Of a stretch of DNA of 64,000 nt, positions 1 to 9,531 are shown piece after piece. Position 1 is the stretch's first letter. Each line of letters starts with the position of its first letter. The stretch is from Persicobacter psychrovividus (GTDB taxonomy: Bacteria; Bacteroidota; Bacteroidia; Cytophagales; Cyclobacteriaceae): assembly GCF_036492425.1 (NCBI RefSeq), contig NZ_AP025295.1:1-64000 (forward strand), given 5' to 3'. Below the pieces are notes generated by a model. That model was given only the letters and a program-made list of their open reading frames with translations. It did no database searches and was not told the origin of the DNA. A program made the position numbers and the translations under genes.

Positions 1-12
1 GTCGACCCCGGG
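1..12. other. Fused SalI and SmaI sites, possible adaptor or vector trace
   Basis: The window opens with GTCGAC directly followed by CCCGGG, two six-cutter palindromes of the kind found side by side in polylinkers. The rest of 1-180 is AT-rich and looks genomic. It may be chance, or a clone or adaptor remnant at a contig end; the sequence cannot decide. Confidence 0.3.
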
Positions 13-183
13 TATGCGAAAATGTAGATTTGTGGACTAAGAGGCCAGAGCAAAAAAGGCTAATAGGCGATTTTAATATTTCTTTAATATACCCTCAATG
101 CTTCAAAATAATTGTTGAATGTTTGATTTGTTACAAATGGAATATTTTCAGTTTATTTTTTTCTAAATACCCATAGACCTTAC

Positions 184-214
184 ACGAAAAAAGGGCGACC
201 ATTTGGCCGCCCTT
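184..214 (-). terminator. Rho-independent terminator of hppA
   Basis: AAGGGCG (191-197) pairs with CGCCCTT (208-214). Read on the minus strand the stem is followed by a run of seven T. It lies 23 bases past the hppA stop codon. Confidence 0.85.
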
Positions 215-236
215 CATTATTTGAAATGAAATAAAA

Positions 237-2462
237 TTATTTCATTGAATGTTCAGCATCTAAAAAGCTCACGGGAGTATTGGTGGCTTTTTTTGCACAG
301 TTTTCTTTTTGGCAAGACTTTGAACAAGGAAGTTGCTCGGCTGTTTTGCTATCACTTTGTCCAATTCCGATGATCATTGGCGCAATTACCAATGAAACGA
401 TGGACATCAATTTAATCAAAATGTTCATCGATGGGCCAGAAGTATCCTTGAAAGGATCTCCTACGGTGTCACCTGTTACAGAGGCTTTATGAGGCTCAGA
501 ACCTTTATAGAATGTCTCCCCTTCGATAACGGCACCTTTTTCAAAAGTCTTTTTGGCGTTATCCCAAGCTCCACCAGCATTGTTTTGGAACATGCCCATC
601 AATACACCAGAAGCGGTTACACCAGCCAAAAGTCCACCTAAAACTTCAGGGCCGAAGATAAAGCCCACAACGATTGGCGTCAATAAAGCCAACAAGCCTG
701 GAGGAACCATCTCTTTAATAGATGCCTGTGTCGAAATGGCTACACACTTATCATATTCTGGAGTTGCTTTGTACTCCATGATGCCTGGAATTTCACGGAA
801 CTGACGGCGTACCTCATGCACCATAGCCATTGCCGCACGACCAACAGCCGCGATAGCCATGGAAGAGAACAAGAATGGAATCATGGCACCAACAAACATT
901 CCGGAAAGGACTTCAGCCTTAAAAATATCAATTGAAGTAATGCCCGACAAACCAACAAAAGCAGCGAACAACGCCAAAGAAGTTAAGGCTGCTGAAGCAA
1001 TCGCGAATCCTTTACCAGTTGCGGCAGTGGTGTTTCCTACGGCATCAAGTTTATCAGTACGTTCACGAACAATTTCAGGTAATCCACTCATTTCCGCAAT
1101 ACCACCTGCATTATCAGCAATAGGGCCAAAAGCATCAATGGCAAGTTGCATGGCTGTGGTTGCCATCATACCTGCAGCTGCAATGGCTACACCATATAAA
1201 CCTGCAAAATGATTTGACAAGAAAATACCTGCAGCTAAGACCAACATTGGTATCGCTGTAGATTGCATTCCGATCGAAAGACCACCGATAATATTAGTCG
1301 CGTGCCCTGTTGATGATTGATGAATGATTGAGTTCACAGGTTTCTTACCCATTGCGGTGTAATATTCCGTAATAATCGACATCAAAGCACCTACGATCAG
1401 CCCGACAACAATGGCATAGAATACATCCATTGAAGTAAATTCATGTCCACGAATAGTCATAGTGTCTGCCATCATCCATTTTACAAGGAAGAATGATGTG
1501 ATTGCTGTCAATATAATCGACGACCAGTTCCCTAAGTTCAAGGCTTGCTGTACATCACCTTCTTCATCTTTCACACGCACAAACTGTACACCGATAATCG
1601 AGAAAATAATACCTAAACCTGCAATAACCATCGGCAACAGGATTGGAGCCATTCCGCCAAATTGGTCATTAGAAACAATCTCTCTACCCAATACCATAGT
1701 GGCCAAAATTGTGGCTACGTATGAACCGAAAAGGTCAGCACCCATACCTGCTACATCACCCACATTATCACCAACGTTATCGGCAATAGTGGCAGGGTTT
1801 CTAACATCATCCTCAGGAATGTCCTGCTCTACTTTACCTACTAAATCGGCACCAACATCGGCTGCTTTAGTGTAAATACCACCACCTACACGAGCGAATA
1901 ATGCGATTGATTCCGCTCCAAGGGAGAAACCTGAAAGTACTTCCAACGCCATTTGCATTTCATGTCCATTTACACCAGCGTCATGGCCAACAAACATATA
2001 AAAGAAAATGATGAACAAACTGCCAAGTCCCAATACTGCAAGACCAGCAACTCCAAGTCCCATCACGGCACCACCAGTAAATGCAACATTCAGTGCTTTA
2101 CTTAATGAAGTTCGTGCCGCCTGTGTTGTTCTTACATTGGCTTTTGTTGCCACTTTCATTCCGATGTAACCTGCAAAAGCAGAAAATACCGCACCGATAA
2201 TAAAAGCAATGGCAATCACCGGGCTTGAAGTATCAACTGCATAACCTGAATAGGCAAGCAGTAATCCTGCGATAATGGCAAAGTAAGTCATTACCTTCCA
2301 TTCCGCTTTTAAAAATGCCATTGCACCATCGGCAATGTATTTTGAGAGTTCGGTCATCTTCTGATCCCCTGACTCCTGTTTATCTACCCAAGCTGATTTT
2401 ACAGCGGTGTAGATAAGGCCTACTATTCCCAAGACAGGAACAATAAAAATGAAATTTTCCAT
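237..2462 (-). CDS. hppA: Membrane-bound ion-pumping pyrophosphatase, K+-dependent type
   Basis: Hydrolyses pyrophosphate at the cytoplasmic face and pumps Na+ and/or H+ across the inner membrane. The 741-residue protein is nearly all membrane helices and carries the family's substrate loops: [11 protein letters not shown], then [24 protein letters not shown]. The motif [10 protein letters not shown] has Ala and Gly where K+-independent enzymes have Lys and Thr, so I place it in the K+-dependent class, many of which pump Na+; the sequence alone does not settle which ion. Unusual is a hydrophilic C-terminal tail of about 40 residues with four cysteines ([10 protein letters not shown]), beyond the usual end of the family. 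Single gene with its own terminator, divergent from the acetyltransferase gene. Confidence 0.95.
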   Translation of the reverse strand: MENFIFIVPVLGIVGLIYTAVKSAWVDKQESGDQKMTELSKYIADGAMAFLKAEWKVMTYFAIIAGLLLAYSGYAVDTSSPVIAIAFIIGAVFSAFAGYIGMKVATKANVRTTQAARTSLSKALNVAFTGGAVMGLGVAGLAVLGLGSLFIIFFYMFVGHDAGVNGHEMQMALEVLSGFSLGAESIALFARVGGGIYTKAADVGADLVGKVEQDIPEDDVRNPATIADNVGDNVGDVAGMGADLFGSYVATILATMVLGREIVSNDQFGGMAPILLPMVIAGLGIIFSIIGVQFVRVKDEEGDVQQALNLGNWSSIILTAITSFFLVKWMMADTMTIRGHEFTSMDVFYAIVVGLIVGALMSIITEYYTAMGKKPVNSIIHQSSTGHATNIIGGLSIGMQSTAIPMLVLAAGIFLSNHFAGLYGVAIAAAGMMATTAMQLAIDAFGPIADNAGGIAEMSGLPEIVRERTDKLDAVGNTTAATGKGFAIASAALTSLALFAAFVGLSGITSIDIFKAEVLSGMFVGAMIPFLFSSMAIAAVGRAAMAMVHEVRRQFREIPGIMEYKATPEYDKCVAISTQASIKEMVPPGLLALLTPIVVGFIFGPEVLGGLLAGVTASGVLMGMFQNNAGGAWDNAKKTFEKGAVIEGETFYKGSEPHKASVTGDTVGDPFKDTSGPSMNILIKLMSIVSLVIAPMIIGIGQSDSKTAEQLPCSKSCQKENCAKKATNTPVSFLDAEHSMK

Positions 2463-2625
2463 ACTGTTGAATGAATTAAAAAAATGATACCAAAAAAAAT
2501 TGTATTTTATAGGGTATCCTAAAAAACTATAATTCTATAATTAATTTGAATTGAGCATTAAATTAAAGAAATTTCCACAATAAATAATGATGATAAACTT
2601 CATGTTTATTTAAAAATAATGCGAC

Positions 2626-3159
2626 ATGTTTAATATTTCTGAGGAATTTGTGGTGCGGTTTGGTACAATCGATGATATTGATCAGATTTTTGATAATATT
2701 CAAAGGATAAAAATTGAAATGAGTGAGCAGAAAATTGCGCAGTGGCCGCTCGATAAGGATTACCCGAGTAAAGAAATGATCAAGACTGATTTGCTCAACA
2801 GTCAGTATTTTATATTAGAGAAAAACAAGGAATATGCGGGCTCAGTGGTTTTAAATACCATCACCACGCCCCCATATAGTGAGATTTCATGGAATGGGAA
2901 GCATTTTTTAGCCGTTCACCGTTTGGCAACTGTAAAGGCGTTCAGAAAAGATGATGCAGGTCAGTTACTGATGAGTTTTGCTGAGGAATGGGCGTTGGCT
3001 CATCATCAGGATAGTATTCGTTTGGATACCTATTCACATAACCGCAGGGCAAATAAGTTTTATCAATCCTGTGGGTTCACACAGGTCGGAAAGATCAGTC
3101 TGCCCTGGATGCCCGAGCAGTATTATTGTTATGAGAAGTTACTATCAGTGGCTGATTAA
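2626..3159 (+). CDS. GNAT-family N-acetyltransferase
   Basis: A 177-residue single-domain protein with the GNAT fold: an N-terminal alpha/beta part (VRFGTIDDIDQIFDNI), a central strand ending in HRLATVKAFRKDDAGQLLM, which corresponds to motif A (acetyl-CoA pyrophosphate binding, degenerate here), and a C-terminal RLDTYSHNRRANKFYQSCGF block typical of motif B. The acyl acceptor cannot be read from the sequence. Stand-alone gene; ATG start 163 bases from the divergent hppA start. Confidence 0.85.
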   Translation: MFNISEEFVVRFGTIDDIDQIFDNIQRIKIEMSEQKIAQWPLDKDYPSKEMIKTDLLNSQYFILEKNKEYAGSVVLNTITTPPYSEISWNGKHFLAVHRLATVKAFRKDDAGQLLMSFAEEWALAHHQDSIRLDTYSHNRRANKFYQSCGFTQVGKISLPWMPEQYYCYEKLLSVAD

Positions 3160-3336
3160 GTAACAAATGCTTGATTTTAAACCTTATTAAGTGCGCAAAT
3201 GCGCTATTTATCGATCAGTTTTAGGATAAAAATAATTTTTTTATCCAAATGAATTAGATTGTTATAACTTGCGATCCTTTTTGTATAATTAGCATATCGT
3301 CCTTTTACCCTCATCAATCTTAAATGTGTATTCTAT

Positions 3337-4149
3337 ATGTCTGCGACATTGAAAAGAAAAATTCACGAAATAGTATTTGAAGCCGATACCAAAGCGGGAA
3401 AAACCTTCGATGTGGTCTTACTGATCCTGATTCTGCTGAGTATTTTGGTGGTCAGTTTAGAAAGTGTTTATACAATTAATAAGGTCTATGGTGTAGCCCT
3501 TCGGTGGATCGAGTGGGTTCTGACAATTCTTTTCACTTTCGAGTATATTTTGCGGGTTTGGCTTGTAAATAAAGCAAGGCATTACATGTTAAGTTTTTTC
3601 GGCATTGTTGATTTGCTTTCGATCTTGCCGACTTTTCTGAGCCTGGTTATTGTTGGTTCGCAATCTTTACTCATTTTCCGGTCTTTGCGATTGCTTCGGA
3701 TTTTTCGAGTGTTTAAACTCGGAAGGTATTTAGGGGAGGGGCAACAGTTGGTTGATGCTATGCGGGCGAGCCGAGCAAAGATTATTGTGTTTGTCTCCGC
3801 TGTTTTAACGGTTGCGCTAATTTTAGGCACTTTTATGTATTTGGTGGAAGGGGCTGAAAACGGCTTTACCAGTATTCCACGCTCTTTTTATTGGGCGATT
3901 GTAACCATGACCACCGTGGGTTATGGCGACATTGCTCCCCAAACGGTCATTGGGCAAAGTATTGCGACTTTATTAATGGTGCTGGGGTATGGGATTATCG
4001 CAGTGCCCACAGGCATTGTTTCTGTGGAATTCAGTGCAAAAAAGAATGTCGCTGAAACGGTCAGTACACAGGTTTGTCAGCATTGCAGTAAAGAGGGCCA
4101 TGATGCTGATGCGCATTATTGTAAATATTGCGGACATCATTTGCTATAA
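3337..4149 (+). CDS. Voltage-gated potassium channel with C-terminal zinc ribbon
   Basis: A 270-residue six-helix Kv-type channel subunit. S1-S3 lie at about residues 24-105, the arginine-rich S4 is FRSLRLLRIFRVFKLGRYL (about 114-132), and the pore loop carries the K+ selectivity filter TMTTVGYGD (190-198) followed by S6. After S6 the chain ends in a small zinc ribbon with CQHC and CKYC pairs, which could sense metal or redox state or act in tetramer assembly. Four subunits would form a channel in the inner membrane. No regulator is linked. Channel identity is certain; the role of the ribbon is inferred. Confidence 0.92.
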   Translation: MSATLKRKIHEIVFEADTKAGKTFDVVLLILILLSILVVSLESVYTINKVYGVALRWIEWVLTILFTFEYILRVWLVNKARHYMLSFFGIVDLLSILPTFLSLVIVGSQSLLIFRSLRLLRIFRVFKLGRYLGEGQQLVDAMRASRAKIIVFVSAVLTVALILGTFMYLVEGAENGFTSIPRSFYWAIVTMTTVGYGDIAPQTVIGQSIATLLMVLGYGIIAVPTGIVSVEFSAKKNVAETVSTQVCQHCSKEGHDADAHYCKYCGHHLL

Positions 4150-4243
4150 ATGTCGGTGTGCTTTCATTTTAGTTAAAATCATCAGTTTTATATATAATTT
4201 AGCGTTTGACTTACGTAAATTATATTAAACAAAAAACCTGATT

Positions 4244-4933
4244 ATGAAACTTGTAAAACAACCCTTTTTGTTGTTCTTGTTTTTCGCACTTATTTCAAGT
4301 TCAAGCTGTAGCGACGATAACAACAATTCGACCACCCCAAATCCTACTGAGGCCACTTATGAAGTGACCTTTACATTTGACTGGAGTGAAAAAAATTTCC
4401 CAGCAGATTATCCTTCTAACCCTCATTTTTCCCCACTTATTGGATGGTCTCATAAAGATACAGACTACCTGAAAATTGGAACCATGGCCACCGAGGGGAT
4501 TAAAATTATGGCTGAAACGGGTGGTACAAGTACGATGAAATCGGAACTGGATAAGATGATTGCGGACGGCGAAGGGTTGCAGAGTGTGACCGGAAGTGGT
4601 GTGTCAGGCAGTGGCGTAGGTGCCATTACGGTCGAAATCAAGGTTAATAATCAATATCCGATGGTTTCATTGGTAACGATGGTTGCGCCGAGCCCTGATT
4701 GGTATGTAGGAGCGGTAAATGTTTCTTTGCTTGAAAATGGTGAATTCGTGAGCATGAAAACAATCGAAGAATTACCTGTATATGACGCCGGGACTGATAG
4801 CGGATCGACCTATACCTCACCAAATGCGCCTACTGATCCCAAAGAAAATATCAGTATGTTTGTCAGCGCTCCGTTGGGTGATGGTATAGAACTTATCGGC
4901 ACCATTGCAAGTGTAACTTTTAAGAAAAAGTAA
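4244..4933 (+). CDS. Spondin-domain lipoprotein
   Basis: A 229-residue exported lipoprotein: signal peptide ending SSSSC (lipobox Cys about residue 22), a low-complexity Asp/Asn/Ser/Thr linker, then a domain resembling the spondin N domain. Recognisable are the opening YEVTFTFDWSEKNFP, the HFSPLIGWSH block, the long GSGVSGSGVG loop and the core MVAPSPDWYVGAVNVSL, close to the APSPDW signature of spondins. In animals this domain binds extracellular matrix; bacterial members are surface or periplasmic and mostly uncharacterised. The esterase gene begins 125 bases downstream. Confidence 0.8.
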   Translation: MKLVKQPFLLFLFFALISSSSCSDDNNNSTTPNPTEATYEVTFTFDWSEKNFPADYPSNPHFSPLIGWSHKDTDYLKIGTMATEGIKIMAETGGTSTMKSELDKMIADGEGLQSVTGSGVSGSGVGAITVEIKVNNQYPMVSLVTMVAPSPDWYVGAVNVSLLENGEFVSMKTIEELPVYDAGTDSGSTYTSPNAPTDPKENISMFVSAPLGDGIELIGTIASVTFKKK

Positions 4934-5058
4934 GGCTGATTTTTCGCATAGCCATTTTGCGATTATTTTTTCAGCTAAAGGCTGTGATTATACGCTTATA
5001 ATTTTCTCTTTTACCAATAGGTTGATAACTTTCCATTAAGTTACTCAACCTTTTTTTT

Positions 5059-5871
5059 ATGAAACGGATTATTTTTCTGGTTATTTTTTTAGCCGTTAGC
5101 CAATTAGCATTTTCTGCACAAGTTGATACCATCAAGGTTCGGTCAGCTGCCATGAAAACAATGATTAAAAATGTAGTGATTTCCCCTGAAGGAAAAGGGA
5201 ATGTACATTACCCTGTCCTGTATTTACTCCATGGTGCTTTTGGAGATTACAGCAGCTGGATAAAAAATGCCCCGAATATCAAGCAGTTGGTGGATCAGCA
5301 TAAAATAATCGTGATATGCCCTGAAGGCGGTTTCAATAGTTGGTATTTTGACAGCCCAATTGATCCTAAATTTCAATATGAAACCTATATCATGCGAGAA
5401 TTGATCACCTATATCGATCAGCATTACAAAACCTTGCCAGATAGAGCCCATCGGGCGATTGCGGGTTTAAGTATGGGAGGTCATGGCGCATTCTACCTCG
5501 GTATTCGTCATCAGGAAACATTTGGTGCAATAGGAGCCATGAGTGGGGGCCTTGATATTCGTCCTTTCGCTACAAAATGGGACATTTCCAAAAGAATAGG
5601 GACCATCGAGCAGTATCCTGATCGGTGGGAGTCTCGGGCCGTGATCAATATGGTGGATCAATTGATTGGAACGGACATTAAAATTATCATGGATTGTGGT
5701 GATGAAGATTTCTTTTATGGCGTTAACAAAGCAGTGCACCGCAAACTGATGAGGGAAGGAGTTCCGCATGATTTCACCATCCGTCCTGGAGGGCATAATT
5801 GGAAATATTGGTCCAATAGCATTGAATACCAAATGTTATTTTTCGACAGATTCTTTCGAAAAAAGGGTTAA
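5059..5871 (+). CDS. Secreted alpha/beta-hydrolase, esterase D-like
   Basis: A 270-residue protein with a cleavable signal peptide (ending LAFSA, about residue 20) and the esterase D / S-formylglutathione hydrolase-like fold. Seen are an oxyanion region PVLYLLHGAFGDYSSW, the nucleophile elbow GLSMGG and a late catalytic His in PGGHNWKYW; the acidic residue is probably in MDCGDEDFFYG. Relatives include carbohydrate esterases, feruloyl esterases and tributyrin esterases, so the periplasmic substrate could be an acylated sugar. It converges with the following minus-strand gene, with only five bases between the stop codons. Confidence 0.85.
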   Translation: MKRIIFLVIFLAVSQLAFSAQVDTIKVRSAAMKTMIKNVVISPEGKGNVHYPVLYLLHGAFGDYSSWIKNAPNIKQLVDQHKIIVICPEGGFNSWYFDSPIDPKFQYETYIMRELITYIDQHYKTLPDRAHRAIAGLSMGGHGAFYLGIRHQETFGAIGAMSGGLDIRPFATKWDISKRIGTIEQYPDRWESRAVINMVDQLIGTDIKIIMDCGDEDFFYGVNKAVHRKLMREGVPHDFTIRPGGHNWKYWSNSIEYQMLFFDRFFRKKG

Positions 5872-5876
5872 GTAAT

Positions 5877-6587
5877 TTAAATCAGGTGCTGAACTTGCGT
5901 AGCCACCCATTTACAAGCCGAAGTCACATACATCAGGTTTTCTGTGTAGGATGACTCCCAAATAAATAGCCCAATTGTGATTGTTGCTGCCCAAACGGCC
6001 ATATAAGGCCATGGCTTTTTGAAGTTGAATATGGTCATGGCTGTTCCCAGTGATTTTTTCATTCCCATAATGCTATACAATTCATCGAGCGTCAAATGAA
6101 CCATATAGCCTATGAAAAAGGAGGAGATGATGCGAAAGATAAATGCCTTCGAATAGCCATTTATAGTAATGAACAGTACATGATACTGGTTCGTCACTTT
6201 GAAGGCATAGCCGATTGATAAGGCAAGGAGTAGGGCCATGGGGATGGAGTGAAAAATGCCCCGATGTCGTGTGAATTTAAAGAAGATTGGTTTAACGATA
6301 TACATCGTAAGCACTACGGTTAAGCCCAGTAAAGGTAACAGCTCCAGGAAGTTTAAGACTGGTTTTAGAATAAAGCATAAGAAGAGGCCTAAACTTACAC
6401 CAAGACATTTAAAAAAATATTTGGTAATAATTGCATTTTTTGAATCTACATCAGGAGCAATACTTCCAATAAAGCAGAGTAAACCCAAGCCAATTGCCGG
6501 CATTAGGGATTCTGTGGCCATATAATTGAGTGCTAATACTGCGCCACAGCCTGCACCTACTGTTGCATGTGTTCCAAAGTTTGCCAT
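5877..6587 (-). CDS. YdjM-like membrane-bound metal-dependent hydrolase family protein
   Basis: A 236-residue polytopic membrane protein of the YdjM/DUF457 family. The signature elements are the N-terminal THATVGAGCG, the acidic FIGSIAPDVDSK segment, RHRGIFHS in a cytoplasmic loop (about residue 113) and a later HLTLDELYS. The conserved His and Asp residues are thought to bind metal; E. coli YdjM is LexA-controlled, but its biochemical activity is not established. No SOS-like operator is evident here. Single gene, convergent with the esterase. Confidence 0.8.
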   Translation of the reverse strand: MANFGTHATVGAGCGAVLALNYMATESLMPAIGLGLLCFIGSIAPDVDSKNAIITKYFFKCLGVSLGLFLCFILKPVLNFLELLPLLGLTVVLTMYIVKPIFFKFTRHRGIFHSIPMALLLALSIGYAFKVTNQYHVLFITINGYSKAFIFRIISSFFIGYMVHLTLDELYSIMGMKKSLGTAMTIFNFKKPWPYMAVWAATITIGLFIWESSYTENLMYVTSACKWVATQVQHLI

Positions 6588-6787
6588 TGATTAGTTATTT
6601 CAAGCATGAAACTATTTTGTAATGACGCAAATCTAACCAAAAAAATGACGGTCGGAAAGGTGTTTGGCGATTTATGGAAATTAATTGTTTAAAATAACCG
6701 TATTTATTACATGGTTATGCGCCTGTCTATGTAAACATCGTGCAAAAATATAGTTGAAAGATTAAACGTGTTTCTATTTATATTGTC

Positions 6788-7906
6788 ATGGTAAAAATTT
6801 TAGTCGTTGAAGACGAACATCACATTCGTGAAAACCTGGTCGATTTTTTGACTTTTAAAAAATACCAAGTCGCTGGTGCTGCCAATGGTATTGAGGGCTT
6901 GGAGTTGTACGATTCATTTAAGCCAGACTTGGTCATTTGTGATGTGATGATGCCTCAGATGGATGGCTATGAGTTCCTTAATGTACTTCGGAACGAGAAA
7001 AAACATCACCATATTCCTTTTCTGTTTCTTACCGCCAAAGCGAGCCGTCAGGATTTTCGAGAGGGGATGAATGCAGGAGCGGATGATTTTATTACCAAGC
7101 CTTTTACCTTTCAGGAAGTCGAAGAGGCAATTGAAAGTCGAATGAATCAAAAGATTCATCGGGTAAATTCCCTGAAAGCGCAGTTGGATGATCTGAGAAT
7201 AAATCTTGAGAAAATTTCTGATCAGGGAGATGATGGTACAGGAACTGTTGGCGAGTTAAAGGGACAAATCGAAGAACTCAATAATGTGCTCGGGAAGAAG
7301 AATCAACAAATTGAGGACGTTTCTTTTATTGCGAGTCATAAGGTTCGAGCTCCTTTATGTAACATTCTTGGTTTGCTCGATCTGGCAAAAGAAGAAGAAA
7401 TTATGCTTGATGATGAATTTGTAGATTTAATCAAGCATTCTGCAAGAGTATTGGATGAATCTATTCATCAGTTGAATGATCGCATTCACCATGTAGTAGA
7501 AACCATCAATGAAGGGGATCTGGAATCTATTAAGTCTATATTTTTAATTGATGACGATCCTTTTCAGCATAAAATCAATGCAAGAATTTTATCCAAAAAC
7601 CTGACGGATATCGATATTAAAACTTTCCTTGATCCCATGGATGCTTTACAGGCATTTAAGGTTGAGGCGCCAGATTTAATGTTACTTGATATTAATATGC
7701 CTGAAATGAATGGTTGGCAGTTTTTGGACCACTTACTGGAATTGCCTCACCCGAAAAAAACAAGGATATTTATGCTCTCCTCATCCATTGATACCAATGA
7801 TGAGAAGAAAGCTTTCCGATATGATATTGTTCAGGGTTTTATCAATAAACCTTTGTCCAAGGCACATATCGGAAAACTGTTTACCAAAGCAGATATTAAA
7901 GCATAG
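6788..7906 (+). CDS. Response regulator with REC-HisKA-like-REC architecture
   Basis: A 372-residue cytoplasmic signalling protein. Residues 1-125 form a REC domain with phospho-acceptor Asp52 (VICDVMMPQMDG) and the switch Lys in TKPF. A coiled coil (about 125-170) leads to a HisKA-like helical hairpin with the H-box-like sequence ASHKVRAPL (His184). No ATPase domain follows. A second REC domain (about 250-370) has Asp301 in LLDINMPEMNG and Lys in NKPL. The absence of both a kinase catalytic domain and a DNA-binding domain suggests a phosphorelay intermediate or a dimerisation platform for a partner kinase elsewhere. Single gene, convergent with the MATE exporter gene. Confidence 0.88.
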   Translation: MVKILVVEDEHHIRENLVDFLTFKKYQVAGAANGIEGLELYDSFKPDLVICDVMMPQMDGYEFLNVLRNEKKHHHIPFLFLTAKASRQDFREGMNAGADDFITKPFTFQEVEEAIESRMNQKIHRVNSLKAQLDDLRINLEKISDQGDDGTGTVGELKGQIEELNNVLGKKNQQIEDVSFIASHKVRAPLCNILGLLDLAKEEEIMLDDEFVDLIKHSARVLDESIHQLNDRIHHVVETINEGDLESIKSIFLIDDDPFQHKINARILSKNLTDIDIKTFLDPMDALQAFKVEAPDLMLLDINMPEMNGWQFLDHLLELPHPKKTRIFMLSSSIDTNDEKKAFRYDIVQGFINKPLSKAHIGKLFTKADIKA

Positions 7907-7946
7907 TTGCTTTATTTCCAGGTTAAGAAATCACCCGAAAATTAGA

Positions 7947-9308
7947 TTACACGTTATGAGCAGCTGAAGGAATTTGGCTGCTCAATTTTTTCCAGCTGTT
8001 GGCCAGAAAAAACATGGTCAATATAAATGCTAAGAAGTCAGCGATTGGAATAGCATAGAAAACACCATCAATACCATAAAATTGTGGAAGAATGATGATC
8101 AGCGGAATGATGAAAATCACCTGACGGGAAAGGGTCAGGAACAATGCAGGTAACGCCTTGCCAATAGCCTGGTAATAACTGGCCCCGAGCATTTGAATAC
8201 CAATTACAGGTAGTGAGATAGAAATAATTCTCAAGGTGTGGGCCGCGGCAGTAATTAACCGTTCTTCTTTTGAAAACAGACTCATGATAGGGTGCGCAAA
8301 AATGAAGATCAACACAAAGCACACCACCGAAATTGCAGTGATCATTATGGAAGAGGTTTTCAGCGTCAGTTTTACCCTGTCTAACAGTTTTGCTCCAATG
8401 TTATATCCCACCAATGGAATAAAACCTTGAACGATACCAATCATCGGGAAGAAGGTAAACATCATCACACGGTAAATCAGTCCGTAAATTGCCACGTAAA
8501 ATTCATTCCCAAAGTGTACCAGAGAATTGTTGATCATTGCGGCGATAATGGCCGCAGCACCCTGTCGGGCAAGGGTTGAGGATCCTATAGAAAAGGTTTC
8601 TTTGATAATGGCCCAGTCTGGAGTCCAATAAGCGGGTGAAAGCGAAAGAATACTTTTCTTACTGGCGAAAAAGATCATTAAATAGGCTGCCGAGGCTACT
8701 TGTGCAATAAATGTTGCCCATGCTGCTCCTGCAATGCCCATTTTAAAGGTGATCATGAATAATGCATCAAGGATGATATTCAGAAAGGCGGAAAACAGCA
8801 TCGCATACATGGCTGTTTTTGAGGCCCCTTCTGATCGTGCGACGTTATTGCCCATCATGGCTAATCCCATAAAAGGAGCACCAAGAATGACGATTTTATA
8901 ATAATTCAGTGCTTCATCAAAAATGGCTCCCTTAGCCCCAAAAATGGTTAAAATTGGTCGAGCAGCCAACAGGGAAACGGCGAGTGTAACCAGTCCGATT
9001 CCCCCTGCGAGAATTAACAAATTACCGAAAGTCCGCCTGGCTTGTTCTACATTTTTCGCACCATAGTGGCGTGAGATGATGCTCGCTCCCCCCATGCCTA
9101 TAGACATCCCGATTGCCGCGATCAGCATGGTAATGGGGAGGACAATAGATAAACCTCCAATCGCTTCTGTGCCAACAATACGGCCAACGAACATGGTATC
9201 AGCAATATTATACATGGCCATCACCATAATACCAATCATGGCAGGCAGTGATAACTGAAGGAGTGCTTTATTAATAGGGTATTCTCTTAATATTTTTTCT
9301 TTACTCAT
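7947..9308 (-). CDS. MATE-family multidrug/cation antiporter
   Basis: A 453-residue inner-membrane protein with the twelve-helix MATE pattern in two homologous halves. It starts with the usual PINKALLQLSLPAMIGIMVMAMYNIADTMF block (helix 1), and the GRIVGTEAIGGLSIVLPI and GGASIISRHYGAKN segments are typical of the NorM/DinF superfamily. It would export organic cations or drugs in exchange for Na+ or H+. The TTACTCAT context gives an ATG start just after a 223-base intergenic region. No regulator is adjacent, so the physiological substrate is unknown. Confidence 0.93.
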   Translation of the reverse strand: MSKEKILREYPINKALLQLSLPAMIGIMVMAMYNIADTMFVGRIVGTEAIGGLSIVLPITMLIAAIGMSIGMGGASIISRHYGAKNVEQARRTFGNLLILAGGIGLVTLAVSLLAARPILTIFGAKGAIFDEALNYYKIVILGAPFMGLAMMGNNVARSEGASKTAMYAMLFSAFLNIILDALFMITFKMGIAGAAWATFIAQVASAAYLMIFFASKKSILSLSPAYWTPDWAIIKETFSIGSSTLARQGAAAIIAAMINNSLVHFGNEFYVAIYGLIYRVMMFTFFPMIGIVQGFIPLVGYNIGAKLLDRVKLTLKTSSIMITAISVVCFVLIFIFAHPIMSLFSKEERLITAAAHTLRIISISLPVIGIQMLGASYYQAIGKALPALFLTLSRQVIFIIPLIIILPQFYGIDGVFYAIPIADFLAFILTMFFLANSWKKLSSQIPSAAHNV

Positions 9309-9412
9309 GGTGTTTATTTCCGTGTAAGTCGCAATTTAGGGCTTTTCAAGCATGATTGATGTCATGTTTCGGTCTTTCTTGTTAAGATTTGATTAATTTC
9401 CACCAACAGCAA

Positions 9413-9449
9413 AAAAAACGCTGCAATATATATTATTGCAGCGTTTTTT
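9413..9449 (-). terminator. Terminator of the S41 protease gene, bidirectional form
   Basis: A perfect 10-bp stem, CGCTGCAATA (9419-9428) with TATTGCAGCG (9434-9443), with A8 on one side and T6 on the other. It lies about 85 bases beyond the S41 gene's stop codon on the minus strand and upstream of the MATE gene, so it separates the two transcripts. Confidence 0.85.
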
Positions 9450-9531
9450 GAGTTGGCCCGTCATAGATCCGTGCACAGACTATAAAAGAATGGCCTACAG
9501 ATGATAAATAATTTGGTGGGGCCAGGTCTTT

